Shown: positions 35,434 through 44,997 of the stretch, in pieces
Position numbering within the stretch: position 1 is the stretch's first letter
How the letters are laid out: each line of letters opens with the position of its first letter
Assembly (NCBI RefSeq): GCF_023746615.1
Contig: NZ_CP082276.1
Location: 558,001-622,000, forward strand
Reading direction: 5' to 3'
Source of the DNA: Grimontia kaedaensis
GTDB taxonomy: Bacteria > Pseudomonadota > Gammaproteobacteria > Enterobacterales > Vibrionaceae
DNA: 64,000 nucleotides
Program-made: the position numbers and the translations under genes
The notes under the pieces: generated by a model
What the model was told of the DNA's origin: nothing
The model's input: the letters and a program-made list of their open reading frames with translations, nothing else
The model's database searches: none

Positions 35434-36834
35434 ATGGATATGCAAACCTACCGAGAGAGAGTCGCGAAGCCGATTGCCGGAGAAAACCCGGTCGGTGAAC
35501 GTCTGCTTGACGATGCGCTGTTGGACTTTGTTGAAACACAAATGATGAAAGTCGGCTCACTTTCTCACGCAGAAGTGCAGTGGGGGGAAGCTGAACAAAG
35601 TGCGATGAAGCTGATTGAGACGCAAACCAAAGACCTCAAACTGCTGACTCATCTTCTGCAGTGTTTGCAGTATCAGTCTTCACCGGAGCGTTTCACTCTA
35701 TCGGTGTTTATCCTGGCGGATTTCATCGCAGCCTACTGGGAGACTTGTTATCCCGCTCCCGGCCCGCGTGGCGTATTGCCGCGTCGTAAGTTCTTTTACC
35801 AGATTGTTCAGCGCACTGAGAAAGCGGCTGAGAAGCTCGACTTCTCCATGTTCGATGTCGATCAGAAAGAAGACGTGGAGAACGCGCTAAAAGAACTCGA
35901 AGCGGCGGCAGAAGAAAAAGATCTGCCGACAGAAGGTGTGTTAGATATCGCTTCCTTGCTGAAACGAAAACTGGCAAATCCAGAGCCGCAAGTTCAACAG
36001 GCACCTTCGTCTACACCCTCTGAAACGGCGTCCTCGTCAGCCAGTGCACCTTCTCCGAAACTGGAGATAGACGGTAGTTCAGACCGCGCTGTTAAACAAA
36101 CGCTATTGAAAGTGGCTGAGTTTGTCTCTGAGTTGGATGGCGGCATTGCATTGGCACTGCGTCTTCGTCGCTTTGCCGTGTGGTTCTCTATTACCTCTGC
36201 GCCGGATGCAGAGGCGAACGGTGAAACACAGCTTATGCCGGTCTCAGCAGACCGCATTTCAGAGTATGAAGATCAACTTAGCCGAGGTGCTGACCACGCG
36301 CTTTGGCGCAAGGTAGAACAGAGCCTCACAGTCGCACCTTACTGGATTGACGGTCATTTTCTCAGTTATCGCATCGCGCTCAAACTCGGCAACACAGAGT
36401 GGGCAGATACCATCGCTTCGGAAGTCCGGAGTTTTGTGAAGCGTGTGCCTGCAGTGGCCGAGCTTAGCTTCAAAGGCGGCATGCCTTATGTCGGCGAAGA
36501 AACACGTCGTTGGCTTGATGAAGGTGACACCTCAAGTACGGGCTCAGCAACCACCTCTGATTGGGATGGAAAGCGTAAAGAAGCATTCACCCTCGCAGAT
36601 GAAGGCGGCCTGTCGGTGGCGTTAGCCATGCTCAATGATGGCCTATCAACATCCAAAGAACCCAGAGACCAGTTTTATTGGCGCATGCTCTCAGCAGATG
36701 TCATGAAGCGTCACAACCTTTCTGCCATGGCAGATCAGCACTACCACCAACTTTTAGAGCAGGCCAACCATACCTCGCTCACCGATTGGGAACCCGCATT
36801 GATTCAACGTTTAGAAAACATTGCGAAGTCATAA
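35434..36834 (+). CDS. tssA: T6SS protein TssA (VasJ, ImpA-N domain)
   Basis: TssA proteins prime assembly of the tube/sheath and sit at the baseplate or distal cap. The 466 residues from 35434 (AGAGGAG 6 bp upstream) contain an ImpA_N domain near the N-terminus, with RVAKPIAGENPVGERLL and LADFIAAYWETCYPAPGPRG. A low-complexity S/A/P linker lies around residues 185-215, followed by a C-terminal helical domain. The alternative start at 35410 overlaps tagO and lacks a ribosome site. Confidence 0.92.
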   Translation: MDMQTYRERVAKPIAGENPVGERLLDDALLDFVETQMMKVGSLSHAEVQWGEAEQSAMKLIETQTKDLKLLTHLLQCLQYQSSPERFTLSVFILADFIAAYWETCYPAPGPRGVLPRRKFFYQIVQRTEKAAEKLDFSMFDVDQKEDVENALKELEAAAEEKDLPTEGVLDIASLLKRKLANPEPQVQQAPSSTPSETASSSASAPSPKLEIDGSSDRAVKQTLLKVAEFVSELDGGIALALRLRRFAVWFSITSAPDAEANGETQLMPVSADRISEYEDQLSRGADHALWRKVEQSLTVAPYWIDGHFLSYRIALKLGNTEWADTIASEVRSFVKRVPAVAELSFKGGMPYVGEETRRWLDEGDTSSTGSATTSDWDGKRKEAFTLADEGGLSVALAMLNDGLSTSKEPRDQFYWRMLSADVMKRHNLSAMADQHYHQLLEQANHTSLTDWEPALIQRLENIAKS

Positions 36835-36855
36835 TTTAAGCAGGGATCGAAACAA

Positions 36856-39800
36856 ATGTTCAGCAAGTTAAAATCGCTTCTTCTGAAAATGCTACCCGCC
36901 ATGAAATCGGCGTTACCTATATTGCTGGTGGCCATTTTCGTCTTGATCAATGTCGCGATATGGTGGGCGGGTCCGTGGCTTAAAATTGACGAGAGCCACC
37001 CGCTGGAGCCCGTTACAGCTCGCCTTATTACCAGTGTAATTTTCTCCCTTTTCTGGTTGGCGGCTTGGGGCTTTTTGCAATGGCGAAAACTCAAAGGTTA
37101 CCATGCAGATCAGGCGCGGGAACGTCAGCTACAGGAAGACCCAATCCAACGCTATGAAGAGCGTCAGGAAGCTGAGCTCAATCAGGTGATGACTGCGCTA
37201 CATAAGAGCCTGAACAAGCGAAACTACCTGTATGCTTTACCTTGGTATTTGGTCCTTGGGCCAGAGAATGCGGGTAAAACCAGCTTAATTAACCGTTCAG
37301 GCCAGAACTTTGTTTTCTCATCTGTCATGCGTGCATCGGGCACGAAAAGTGAAAATCCGTTTTCCTTTGACTGGTGGATTGGTGATGACTCAGTACTTAT
37401 CGACCCCGATGGTGAGCTGCTAACGCAACGGGCAACGAGTAGCGATGGTGAAGGGGAGATGGAGCGCCGCCTCTGGATCCACTTCGTCAGATGGCTTGAA
37501 AAAACGCGAAGCCGCCGCCCATTAAACGGTGTGGTGATTGCGCTGGATGTGGCGAAGCTTGCCACTGCCACGACGACTGAGCGTCTCGCGCACGCTAACC
37601 TGATCCGTGCCCGTCTGCGTGAGCTGATGGAAACCCTGTCTACCCGTCTGCCTGTTTATGTATCGCTGACTAAGCTCGACTTGCTTCATGGATTCGAACC
37701 CTTCTTCCGCAACTACTCGAAAGCTGAGCGCGAAGAAGTCATGGGATTCACTTTTACACTCGATTCCGTGGATGATCTTGATAGTTGGTTAAATGAGTTT
37801 GATAAAGACTTCGGGCAGTTTGTCGAGCGCGTTAACAAGATGCTGCCAACAGCTTTGATGCAGTGTTTCGATGGTGAAGATCGCACTGCAATCTACAGCT
37901 TTAGCCGCCAGATGGCAGGTCTGCACGATGTGTTGAAACAATTCCTGCAAGATGCGTTCGGAAGTGATCAGTTCTCCACTTCAGCACTGGTGCGTGGGGT
38001 ATATTTCACCTCTGTATATCAACAGGGTGTGCCAACCAATGCGTTCATCGATTCTGCCTCTCGCCGCTATGGTATTTCCCATGCGGTGAATACGGCACAA
38101 AACGCTGCAAACTCGACCACTTACTTCACGCAGAACCTTTTCAACAAAGTGATCTATCCGGAAGCAGGTTTGGCGTCGGATAACTTCCGTGTGGCGAAAA
38201 CCAAGCGCCGCGTGATCATGTTGTCGGCCGTTGCCTGTGGTATTGCGTCAATTCTATTGATCGGTTCCTGGCACAAGTACTACCTGAAAAACGTTAAACA
38301 GGCGGATGCAGTATTAGCCAAGGTTAACGAATACGAGAACAACTATGCATCTGAGGCGATTATCGATAATGGCGTCGATATCCTCGCGCCGTTGGATACG
38401 ATTCGTCAGGCAACACTGGAGTTTGGGTTTTTCCGTGAAAAACCGAAGTTCATTTCAGATTTAGGTTTGTACCAAGGCCATGTCATTGGGCCACAAGTCG
38501 AAAGCACGTATCTCAGCCTGCTTGAAAATCGTTACTTGCCAGCTTTGATGAAAGTGGCAGCTGCAGATGTTGTTGGTGCAGACGATGACGAGAACAAACT
38601 GGGATCGCTGCGTGTTTTCCGCATGATGACGGACGATGATGGTCGTTATCAGAACATGGTGCAGAATTATTTTGCCAGTAAGTGGCAAGAACAGTACGAA
38701 GGCGACCGTGAAACACAAGAGCGCCTGATGCAGCACTTGGATTACGCGATGGAGCATACCGATCTGGTGGGTGATCGTGTTGATGGGCAGGAAGATGCAG
38801 AGAGAGTGCTGGCGCCATACGATGGACTTATTTACAACGCTCAGCGCGAACTGAGCCGTATGCCAATCGAGCAACGTGTTTATCGTAACCTCAAGCAAGC
38901 GTCGACGGCGATTTTAGGTTCTCCAGTCAATTTGGCAACCTCCATCGGACCTGTGTTTGATGTGGTCTTTACCGAGCGTGTTTCGGAAGCGAACAACCTT
39001 GATATCCCCCGTATCCTGACCAAGAAAGGTTTCGAAACCTACTTCATTCCTGAATCAGACTCTGTTTCAGAATTGGCGCTGGTAGATAGCTGGGTGTTGG
39101 GGCAGGTTGAATCGATAGATTTCTCTGATGAAGATAAGCGCGTATTGAGAGATAAGATCCGCAGCCTGTATGTGGCGGATTACTCCGATACCTGGCGTCG
39201 TGCGACTAACGATATCGATGTGAAATCTTTTCCGGATATCTACAACGCAGTGCTTGTGCTGGAAAGTGTTACAGGTAACAACCAGCCTCTGCACCGCTTG
39301 CTTGAAGAAGTCACGGATAACACAGATTTATTCCCGGCCTTGCCTGAAGGCGACGCAGCAAAAGAAGAATTGCTCAAGTCTCCGCGCTATCGTGTTGCAG
39401 CGATGGTTGATAACCAATTCTCCTCATTGAATGGACTTTCGGAAACCGAACCGGGTAAACCGATTTACCTTGATGAAGTGATGGATGCGGTCACCCAATT
39501 GACAGCTTACATGAAGTCAATCAACGATGCTCCGGATGTCGGTAAAGCGGCATTGGACGCGACCAAAGCGCGTCTCTCGCTGAACAACTCTGATCCTATT
39601 TATGTGCTGCAGCGCATTGCGTCTGGCATGCCACAACCTTACGACATCATGCTGAAAAAATTGGCAGATGAGAGCTGGTATGTGATTCGTCAGGAAGCCA
39701 TTCGTTATCTGGAAGTTCGCTGGGCGGCGGATGTATTCAATCCGTTCCAAAGCAAACTCGCCTCGCGCTATCCGTTCAATGTACGTTCATCTAAAGATGT

Positions 39801-40401
39801 GGCGCTGGAAGACTTCGAAGCTTTCTTTGCCCCTAATGGCATTCTGAATAACTTCTACGAGACCAATCTGCGAATGTTCCTCGAAGATACGGGTGAATTT
39901 ACTTCAGAAGAAGGGGGTAAAACCCTTATCCGCCGGGATGTGCTGAATCAAATTGACCGTGCAAGAGCGATTCAAGGTGCGTTCTTCAATCGTAAGGGCG
40001 TGCTGGATGTGGAGTTCACGCTTGAGCCGATTGAGCTGAGCGCAAATAAAAGACGTTCTGTCATCAACATTGATGGTCAGTATGTTCAATACAGCCACGG
40101 ACCGCGCAAAAACGTAGGATTGGTATGGCCAAATACACTTCGTGAAGCTGCGGTCAGTAAAGTCACTCTGGTTCCTGTGGCAGCGAATGCTTCGCCAAGA
40201 GGGATCAGTATTCGAGGACCTTGGGCGTTTTTCCGCTTGCTGGAACAGGCCGAGGTTGTGGGATCAAGCTCAACCAGTGTTGATTATCGCTTTAACATTG
40301 ACGGTGGAAACGTGATGTACCGTCTGCACTCTGAAGCAGACAGCAATCCGTTTACGGCGTCGATATTCCGAGGATTCAACCTGTCGCGGACCCTATATTA
40401 A
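36856..40401 (+). CDS. tssM: T6SS inner-membrane protein TssM (IcmF/VasK)
   Basis: Large IcmF-family protein (1181 residues) spanning the inner membrane and reaching TssJ in the periplasm. Two N-terminal transmembrane helices (about 16-36 and 56-76) are followed by a cytoplasmic domain with an intact Walker A G135-P-E-N-A-G-K-T-S143. A third helix is near residue 455 (VIMLSAVACGIASILLIGSW). The long periplasmic part ends with the beta-rich IcmF C-terminal domain (WAFFRLLEQAEV, RVPLHS-like YRLHSEADSNPF). Intact by length. Confidence 0.97.
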   Translation: MFSKLKSLLLKMLPAMKSALPILLVAIFVLINVAIWWAGPWLKIDESHPLEPVTARLITSVIFSLFWLAAWGFLQWRKLKGYHADQARERQLQEDPIQRYEERQEAELNQVMTALHKSLNKRNYLYALPWYLVLGPENAGKTSLINRSGQNFVFSSVMRASGTKSENPFSFDWWIGDDSVLIDPDGELLTQRATSSDGEGEMERRLWIHFVRWLEKTRSRRPLNGVVIALDVAKLATATTTERLAHANLIRARLRELMETLSTRLPVYVSLTKLDLLHGFEPFFRNYSKAEREEVMGFTFTLDSVDDLDSWLNEFDKDFGQFVERVNKMLPTALMQCFDGEDRTAIYSFSRQMAGLHDVLKQFLQDAFGSDQFSTSALVRGVYFTSVYQQGVPTNAFIDSASRRYGISHAVNTAQNAANSTTYFTQNLFNKVIYPEAGLASDNFRVAKTKRRVIMLSAVACGIASILLIGSWHKYYLKNVKQADAVLAKVNEYENNYASEAIIDNGVDILAPLDTIRQATLEFGFFREKPKFISDLGLYQGHVIGPQVESTYLSLLENRYLPALMKVAAADVVGADDDENKLGSLRVFRMMTDDDGRYQNMVQNYFASKWQEQYEGDRETQERLMQHLDYAMEHTDLVGDRVDGQEDAERVLAPYDGLIYNAQRELSRMPIEQRVYRNLKQASTAILGSPVNLATSIGPVFDVVFTERVSEANNLDIPRILTKKGFETYFIPESDSVSELALVDSWVLGQVESIDFSDEDKRVLRDKIRSLYVADYSDTWRRATNDIDVKSFPDIYNAVLVLESVTGNNQPLHRLLEEVTDNTDLFPALPEGDAAKEELLKSPRYRVAAMVDNQFSSLNGLSETEPGKPIYLDEVMDAVTQLTAYMKSINDAPDVGKAALDATKARLSLNNSDPIYVLQRIASGMPQPYDIMLKKLADESWYVIRQEAIRYLEVRWAADVFNPFQSKLASRYPFNVRSSKDVALEDFEAFFAPNGILNNFYETNLRMFLEDTGEFTSEEGGKTLIRRDVLNQIDRARAIQGAFFNRKGVLDVEFTLEPIELSANKRRSVINIDGQYVQYSHGPRKNVGLVWPNTLREAAVSKVTLVPVAANASPRGISIRGPWAFFRLLEQAEVVGSSSTSVDYRFNIDGGNVMYRLHSEADSNPFTASIFRGFNLSRTLY

Positions 40402-40413
40402 CGACAATAAAAC

Positions 40414-40464
40414 CAAGCTACCAAAGGTCAACTGACCCTTTATCAACCGACAATAGGTAGCTTG
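40414..40464 (+). other. Nested stem-loop between tssM and vasL
   Basis: CAAGCTACC (40414-40422) pairs perfectly with GGTAGCTTG (40456-40464). Inside lies GGTCA (40426-40430)/TGACC (40433-40437). It occupies most of the 86-bp gap, the longest internal gap of the operon. There is no T-run, so processing or message stabilisation is more likely than termination. Confidence 0.5.
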
Positions 40465-40487
40465 ATATAAAAACAAGGACAAACACA

Positions 40488-41762
40488 GTGTCGCAGTGGA
40501 TGTTGACGGACATCGATGGCGTAAAACTGGCAGAAAATAGCGCAAAACTGCGGGACTCTTCTGACTACCAGAAAATACGCAGCGAGATAAACCGACGCTT
40601 TAACCCGCTTGCTGGCTCGACGAACTGGACGAAGGTTCGTGAGCTTTGTGAAAAAGTGGCAATAGAAGAAGGGGCAGATCTTCTCGTTGCCATCTACTTC
40701 ACGGTTGCCTCGATGAAAACGCAGGGCCTTTCCGGTTTTGCTAACGGTTTAGAACTTCAGGTGGCGGTGTTGCGTGCGCCTGACGATGAGAACATGCCTC
40801 ATGCTAAACGTGCTGAGCTCTATCGCTGGATGCTTGGACGTATCGGCGAGGAGGTTCGCGCGATTCAGCCAAGTATCGGCCAGCTTCGTGATTTATACCG
40901 TTGTGAGCGCGCCCTTGAAGCGATAGATAGAAATCTTTCCAAAGATGGCGGAGGTAAAGTCGACGATTTGGACGTGCTTGGCTTTACCATCTTCGAGCAT
41001 ATCGATCGCTTAGAGCGCCAAAGCAAAGGTGTTGCAATCGCGCCTCCTTCCGTTGAGGTAGAAGTGAAAAAGCAAAACGTCGGTGCAATGATTTTTATCA
41101 GTGGTCTGCTTGTTGGTGCAGCTTCGCTTTACGGACTGTTGGAAGTGCAGGGGAGCGCTGAAACGCCGCTTTCAACCCTGACTATTGCGGGCGCTGAACC
41201 CAAGGTCATTTCCTTGGAAGAAGCACAATCGATCCGTGCGGAATACGGCTCTCAGGCTTTGAAAGAATATCAGGCACAGTTGCTTCCAAGTTATGCTGAC
41301 AAAGTGTCGATACTGACAGCATCGAATATTGGCGATAACTTTGCAGCGGGTATGGAATATGCCGATAGTCTTCAATACCTTTTCCCTGATACGCCGGAAG
41401 CGGAACAGGTCGCCAAGTCACTTCAACACTGGCAGTCTGGATTAGTTGCAGAATTTGATGCAATAAATGAAAAATTCGAAACCGCCCGAACTCGAGCTGC
41501 GAATATCAGCTTGTATGCCAAAAGTGGTCGAGCAGACCAGGTTCAAGCTCTCGCTCGAGGGTTGGAAAATTACGCTATTAGTTTGTCTCCGCTAGTCGCC
41601 CGAATTTCTTTTGCTGAAAAACTGATCAGTGATGGTGACGTTGAAAAGGCGAAACAGGAGCTAGATGTCTTAGATAAGCAACTGAAAGCATTAGTGATGA
41701 AAAAGATGTTAGTGAGAGAGACGTTGTTTGAGAGTGAGCAATTAGAAGTTAAGCAAGAATAG
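40488..41762 (+). CDS. vasL: VasL-type T6SS protein (TssA paralogue with membrane helix)
   Basis: A 424-residue protein matching VasL of V. cholerae by position and architecture. It has an ImpA_N-like N-terminal domain (NRRFNPLAGSTNWTKVRELC, LLVAIYFTVASMKTQGLSGFANGLE), a transmembrane helix near 202-222 (VGAMIFISGLLVGAASLYGLL), and a C-terminal helical, coiled-coil-prone region. The start is GTG at 40488. TssA-like proteins with membrane anchors act as sheath-end or membrane-complex partners in other systems; its exact role here is inferred. Confidence 0.85.
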   Translation: MSQWMLTDIDGVKLAENSAKLRDSSDYQKIRSEINRRFNPLAGSTNWTKVRELCEKVAIEEGADLLVAIYFTVASMKTQGLSGFANGLELQVAVLRAPDDENMPHAKRAELYRWMLGRIGEEVRAIQPSIGQLRDLYRCERALEAIDRNLSKDGGGKVDDLDVLGFTIFEHIDRLERQSKGVAIAPPSVEVEVKKQNVGAMIFISGLLVGAASLYGLLEVQGSAETPLSTLTIAGAEPKVISLEEAQSIRAEYGSQALKEYQAQLLPSYADKVSILTASNIGDNFAAGMEYADSLQYLFPDTPEAEQVAKSLQHWQSGLVAEFDAINEKFETARTRAANISLYAKSGRADQVQALARGLENYAISLSPLVARISFAEKLISDGDVEKAKQELDVLDKQLKALVMKKMLVRETLFESEQLEVKQE

Positions 41763-41783
41763 GGAGCCATTTGGCTCCCTATT
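41758..41783 (+). terminator. Terminator at the end of the T6SS operon
   Basis: AATAGGGAGCC (41758-41768) pairs over 11 bp with GGCTCCCTATT (41773-41783), loop ATTT. The vasL stop codon lies in the 5' arm. The plus-strand tail is CTGTGTA, while the minus-strand tail is T-rich, so it may serve the convergent rhlE transcript as well. Confidence 0.7.
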
Positions 41784-41870
41784 CTGTGTAGGTGTGAGTT
41801 GGATTTAAAAACTCAGCGACGGACCAAATACGAGAGCATCGTTGCTGTTGTCGGCTTGTATGAGGAGGAA

Positions 41871-43409
41871 TTAGTAGTTGCTCCAACTAACTTTCACCCC
41901 GTCGCCGCTTGGCTTACGACGTGAATTGTTGGGTTTGCGATTATTCGGCTTAGCCTTGTTTGAGTTTGGTTGGCTTGCATTGCCATTGCCATTGCCATTG
42001 CCAGCGCGGCGCGGCTTACCTTCACCGTTGTTCGTGCGATTGCCAGTATTGTTACCCGCTGGCTTTTGGCCCTGCTGTCCGCCATTACGAGGCTTACCTT
42101 TATACGGCTTTTTCTTCTGTGGCGCTTTGTCAGTGTTTGGCTGACCGTTGTTGGCTTTTGTCACACCTGATTTAGGTGCTGCTTTTGCCTCTCCGTTTTG
42201 AGCTTTTGGTTTTTTAGGCTTTTTCGGTTTCTTTGCTTTGATGGGGCGAGTATCCAGCGCCTTCTCTGGCAGTGCATTGGTTGGTTTGAAACCTTCCAGT
42301 TCCTCACGGCGTAACAGGTGTTGAATCAAACGCTCTATACCAAACAGATCATCTGCGTCGTCCGCACACACCAGTGAAACTGCTTTGCCGGGTTCACCTG
42401 CGCGACCAGTACGACCGATGCGGTGAACATAGTCTTCAGCCACATGTGGAATTTCAAAGTTCACCACTTGTGGCAGTTGTGGAATGTCGATACCACGGGC
42501 TGCAATGTCAGTAGCAACCAGCACGCGAACGTCACCGGATTTAAAGTCAGCCAGCGCTTTAGTACGGGCGCTTTGGCTCTTGTTTCCGTGAATAGGCGCA
42601 GCAGTGATGCCCTCATCGTTCAGGAAGTGGGAAAGCTTGTTGGCGCCGTGCTTGGTGCGGGTGAATACCAGTACCTGTTTCCAGTCGCCATCTTTAATCA
42701 GCTTTGCCAGCATGGCTGGTTTCTTTTTCTTGTCCGCTGGGTAGATCCATTGCTCAACGGTGCGAGCTGTTGAATTCGCTGGCGTTACAGAAATCTCCAC
42801 AGGGTTGTTAACCAAGCCTTTCGCCAGGTCGCGGATTTCATCAGAAAACGTTGCAGAGAAAAGCAGGTTCTGTCTGTTCTTCGGCAGCAGATCGAGGATC
42901 TTTTTGATGTCGCGGAAGAAGCCCATATCCAGCATGCGGTCTGCTTCATCCAATACAAGCACTTCAAGCTGCGAGAATTTCACCGCGTTTTGCTGATAAA
43001 GGTCCAGCAGGCGGCCAGGAGTCGCCACCAGAATATCCGTACCTTTGCGAAGGTTCATCATTTGAGGGTTAATCTTCACGCCGCCGAAAACCACGCTGGA
43101 GCGCAGGCGAAGGTGGCGGCTATAAACCACTGCATTTTCGTGTATCTGTGCCGCCAACTCGCGGGTTGGGGTCAGGATCAGTGCACGAATGTGATTCGGA
43201 CGCGTACGCGAACCTTCGCTCAAACGCTCAAGGATCGGCAGAACGAAACCCGCGGTTTTACCTGTACCTGTCTGCGCAGCGGCCATGACGTCCTTCCCTT
43301 CCAGGACAGCAGGGATTGCCTGAGCCTGAATAGGAGATGGTGTGTCGTAACCTTTTTCCTGAATAGCACGAAGGATTGGCGCAGAAAGACCTAGATCGGT
43401 AAAACCCAT
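41871..43409 (-). CDS. rhlE: ATP-dependent RNA helicase RhlE (DEAD-box)
   Basis: DEAD-box helicase acting in ribosome and mRNA metabolism. The 512 residues show the Q motif (GFTDLGLSAPILRAIQEKGYD), AAQTGTGKTAGF, PTRELAAQ, VLDEADRMLDMGF, SAT and HRIGRTGRAGEPG. The C-terminal tail of about 130 residues is low-complexity and basic (KAKKPKKPKKPK, GNGNGNASQ), as in many RhlE proteins and probably used for RNA contact. The tail includes a six-base tandem repeat at 41978-42001. It converges on the T6SS operon. Confidence 0.95.
   Translation of the reverse strand: MGFTDLGLSAPILRAIQEKGYDTPSPIQAQAIPAVLEGKDVMAAAQTGTGKTAGFVLPILERLSEGSRTRPNHIRALILTPTRELAAQIHENAVVYSRHLRLRSSVVFGGVKINPQMMNLRKGTDILVATPGRLLDLYQQNAVKFSQLEVLVLDEADRMLDMGFFRDIKKILDLLPKNRQNLLFSATFSDEIRDLAKGLVNNPVEISVTPANSTARTVEQWIYPADKKKKPAMLAKLIKDGDWKQVLVFTRTKHGANKLSHFLNDEGITAAPIHGNKSQSARTKALADFKSGDVRVLVATDIAARGIDIPQLPQVVNFEIPHVAEDYVHRIGRTGRAGEPGKAVSLVCADDADDLFGIERLIQHLLRREELEGFKPTNALPEKALDTRPIKAKKPKKPKKPKAQNGEAKAAPKSGVTKANNGQPNTDKAPQKKKPYKGKPRNGGQQGQKPAGNNTGNRTNNGEGKPRRAGNGNGNGNASQPNSNKAKPNNRKPNNSRRKPSGDGVKVSWSNY
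41978..42001 (-). repeat. Tandem hexanucleotide repeat in rhlE
   Basis: Four perfect copies of CATTGC (plus-strand reading) encode the GNGNGN run of the RhlE tail. The unit length of six keeps the frame whatever the copy number, so it is a plausible site of in-frame length variation between strains. Confidence 0.8.
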
Positions 43410-43666
43410 AAATTAACTTCTCGGTAAGTGAGTGCCCAAAAACGGGCTCGGTCGGCAAGTGTGCCGAAGACTGGGACAAAGGGGCGCTATTCTGCGCTTT
43501 TACCTTGGATAGGGCAATGAATATCTGAAAATGGCTGGATGGGGGTATATGTATGTGACGATTTACGCCAAACATCAATCATAAATACAGGCACTGCTTC
43601 AAGGATAAGACGTTGATGATCAGTGCGCTAGATATACTCAGTTGAATATCCATTCGGATCTATCCT

Positions 43667-44971
43667 ATGCAGAAACCTTCCCATTTACTTATCGCATGCA
43701 ATGAATGTGGATTAGTTTCTGCCATTCCTCATATGGAAGGCAGCAGTAAAGCGAGTTGCCCTCGATGCGGGCATACACTGGTGAGACAGGTCGAAAACAG
43801 TGCTTCCAAAGTGCAGGCATACGGTACTTCCTGCCTTGTCATGCTGCTGCTCAGTTGTGTTTTTCCTTTTATGTCATTCAGTGCCAGTGGGATCAGCAAC
43901 AAGATTTCATTGTTGGATGCGCTGGAGGTCTTTCATACTTTCGACAACAACGCGCTCGCCGCTATGTTGCTCATCACTATTATTGTTTTGCCTGCTATAT
44001 ACATCAGTCTTGTGATGTTCCTTTTTCATGTGGCGAACAAATCTTCTAAGGGTAGGGAAGTGAATACGCCACCTTCACTGTTAAAACAACTTAGCCGCTT
44101 GGTATTTCGCGCAGAGATTTGGTTGCTGGTAGATATCTTCCTGGTTGGCGTGATTGTCAGTCTGGTGAAGATTGCCTCATTGGCAGACGTGGAGCTGGGT
44201 ACCGCTTTCTGGACTTACTGTGCTTACAGTACGCTGGTCGTGTTTTTCTCCCGGGCGATTGATAAAGAATGGCTGTGGGAAAACCTGTTTCCAACCTATA
44301 CGAGTAGAGACGTTAAACCGGGTGATACCCACCTCTCAGGAAATCACATTGGCTGTCGTGTCTGCCAACAAATCAACGAACCTCAGCACAAACATTGTCA
44401 GCGCTGCGACAGTCGACTTCATCCCTATAATCCAGCCATGAATGTAGGCTGGTCGTGGTCTTTTCTGGTTAGCGCCGTCATTTTCTATGTGCCAGCGAAT
44501 CTCTATCCGATGATGTACACCGCCAGCCTTGGAAGCATTGAACGTTCTACCATCATGGATGGCGTTGTCCTGCTTTGGAATCTGGGGTCTTACCCCATCG
44601 CCGCCATCATCTTTATTGCCAGCGTATTCGTGCCCATGACCAAAATGCTGATCATGGTATGGCTGCTGAGAGCTGCGAATAGCGGTGTGGCAGAAGACAG
44701 TGACGCACTAAAAAAGCTCAAATACTACCGCTTTACTGAACTCATTGGTCGATGGTCAATGATTGATGTCTTTGTGGTCGCCATTCTTTCCGCCTTGGTC
44801 AATCTCAAAGGGCTGATGAGCATTAGCCCTGGGCCCGCAGCATTCTATTTTGCGCTGGTGGTGTTTTTCACTATGTGTGCCGCATTGATTTTTGACCCCC
44901 GTGTTTTCTGGGGACCGCTTAAACATCGTGACGCAGCAAGCACATCACCAGTCTTAAATGACGCTGTATAA
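43667..44971 (+). CDS. pqiA: Paraquat-inducible protein A family membrane protein (PqiA)
   Basis: Inner-membrane partner of an MCE-family lipid transport system. The 434 residues contain two zinc-ribbon-like cytoplasmic motifs (CNECG...CPRCG near residues 10-37 and CRVCQ...CQRCD near 226-245). Each is followed by a four-helix PqiA domain (first from about 53, second from about 263). This duplicated form matches PqiA/LetA. There is only a weak ribosome site at the ATG. It heads a pqiA-pqiB-pqiC operon, divergent from rhlE. Confidence 0.93.
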   Translation: MQKPSHLLIACNECGLVSAIPHMEGSSKASCPRCGHTLVRQVENSASKVQAYGTSCLVMLLLSCVFPFMSFSASGISNKISLLDALEVFHTFDNNALAAMLLITIIVLPAIYISLVMFLFHVANKSSKGREVNTPPSLLKQLSRLVFRAEIWLLVDIFLVGVIVSLVKIASLADVELGTAFWTYCAYSTLVVFFSRAIDKEWLWENLFPTYTSRDVKPGDTHLSGNHIGCRVCQQINEPQHKHCQRCDSRLHPYNPAMNVGWSWSFLVSAVIFYVPANLYPMMYTASLGSIERSTIMDGVVLLWNLGSYPIAAIIFIASVFVPMTKMLIMVWLLRAANSGVAEDSDALKKLKYYRFTELIGRWSMIDVFVVAILSALVNLKGLMSISPGPAAFYFALVVFFTMCAALIFDPRVFWGPLKHRDAASTSPVLNDAV

Positions 44972-44997
44972 CAACGAAAAACAAGAGATAACAACGT

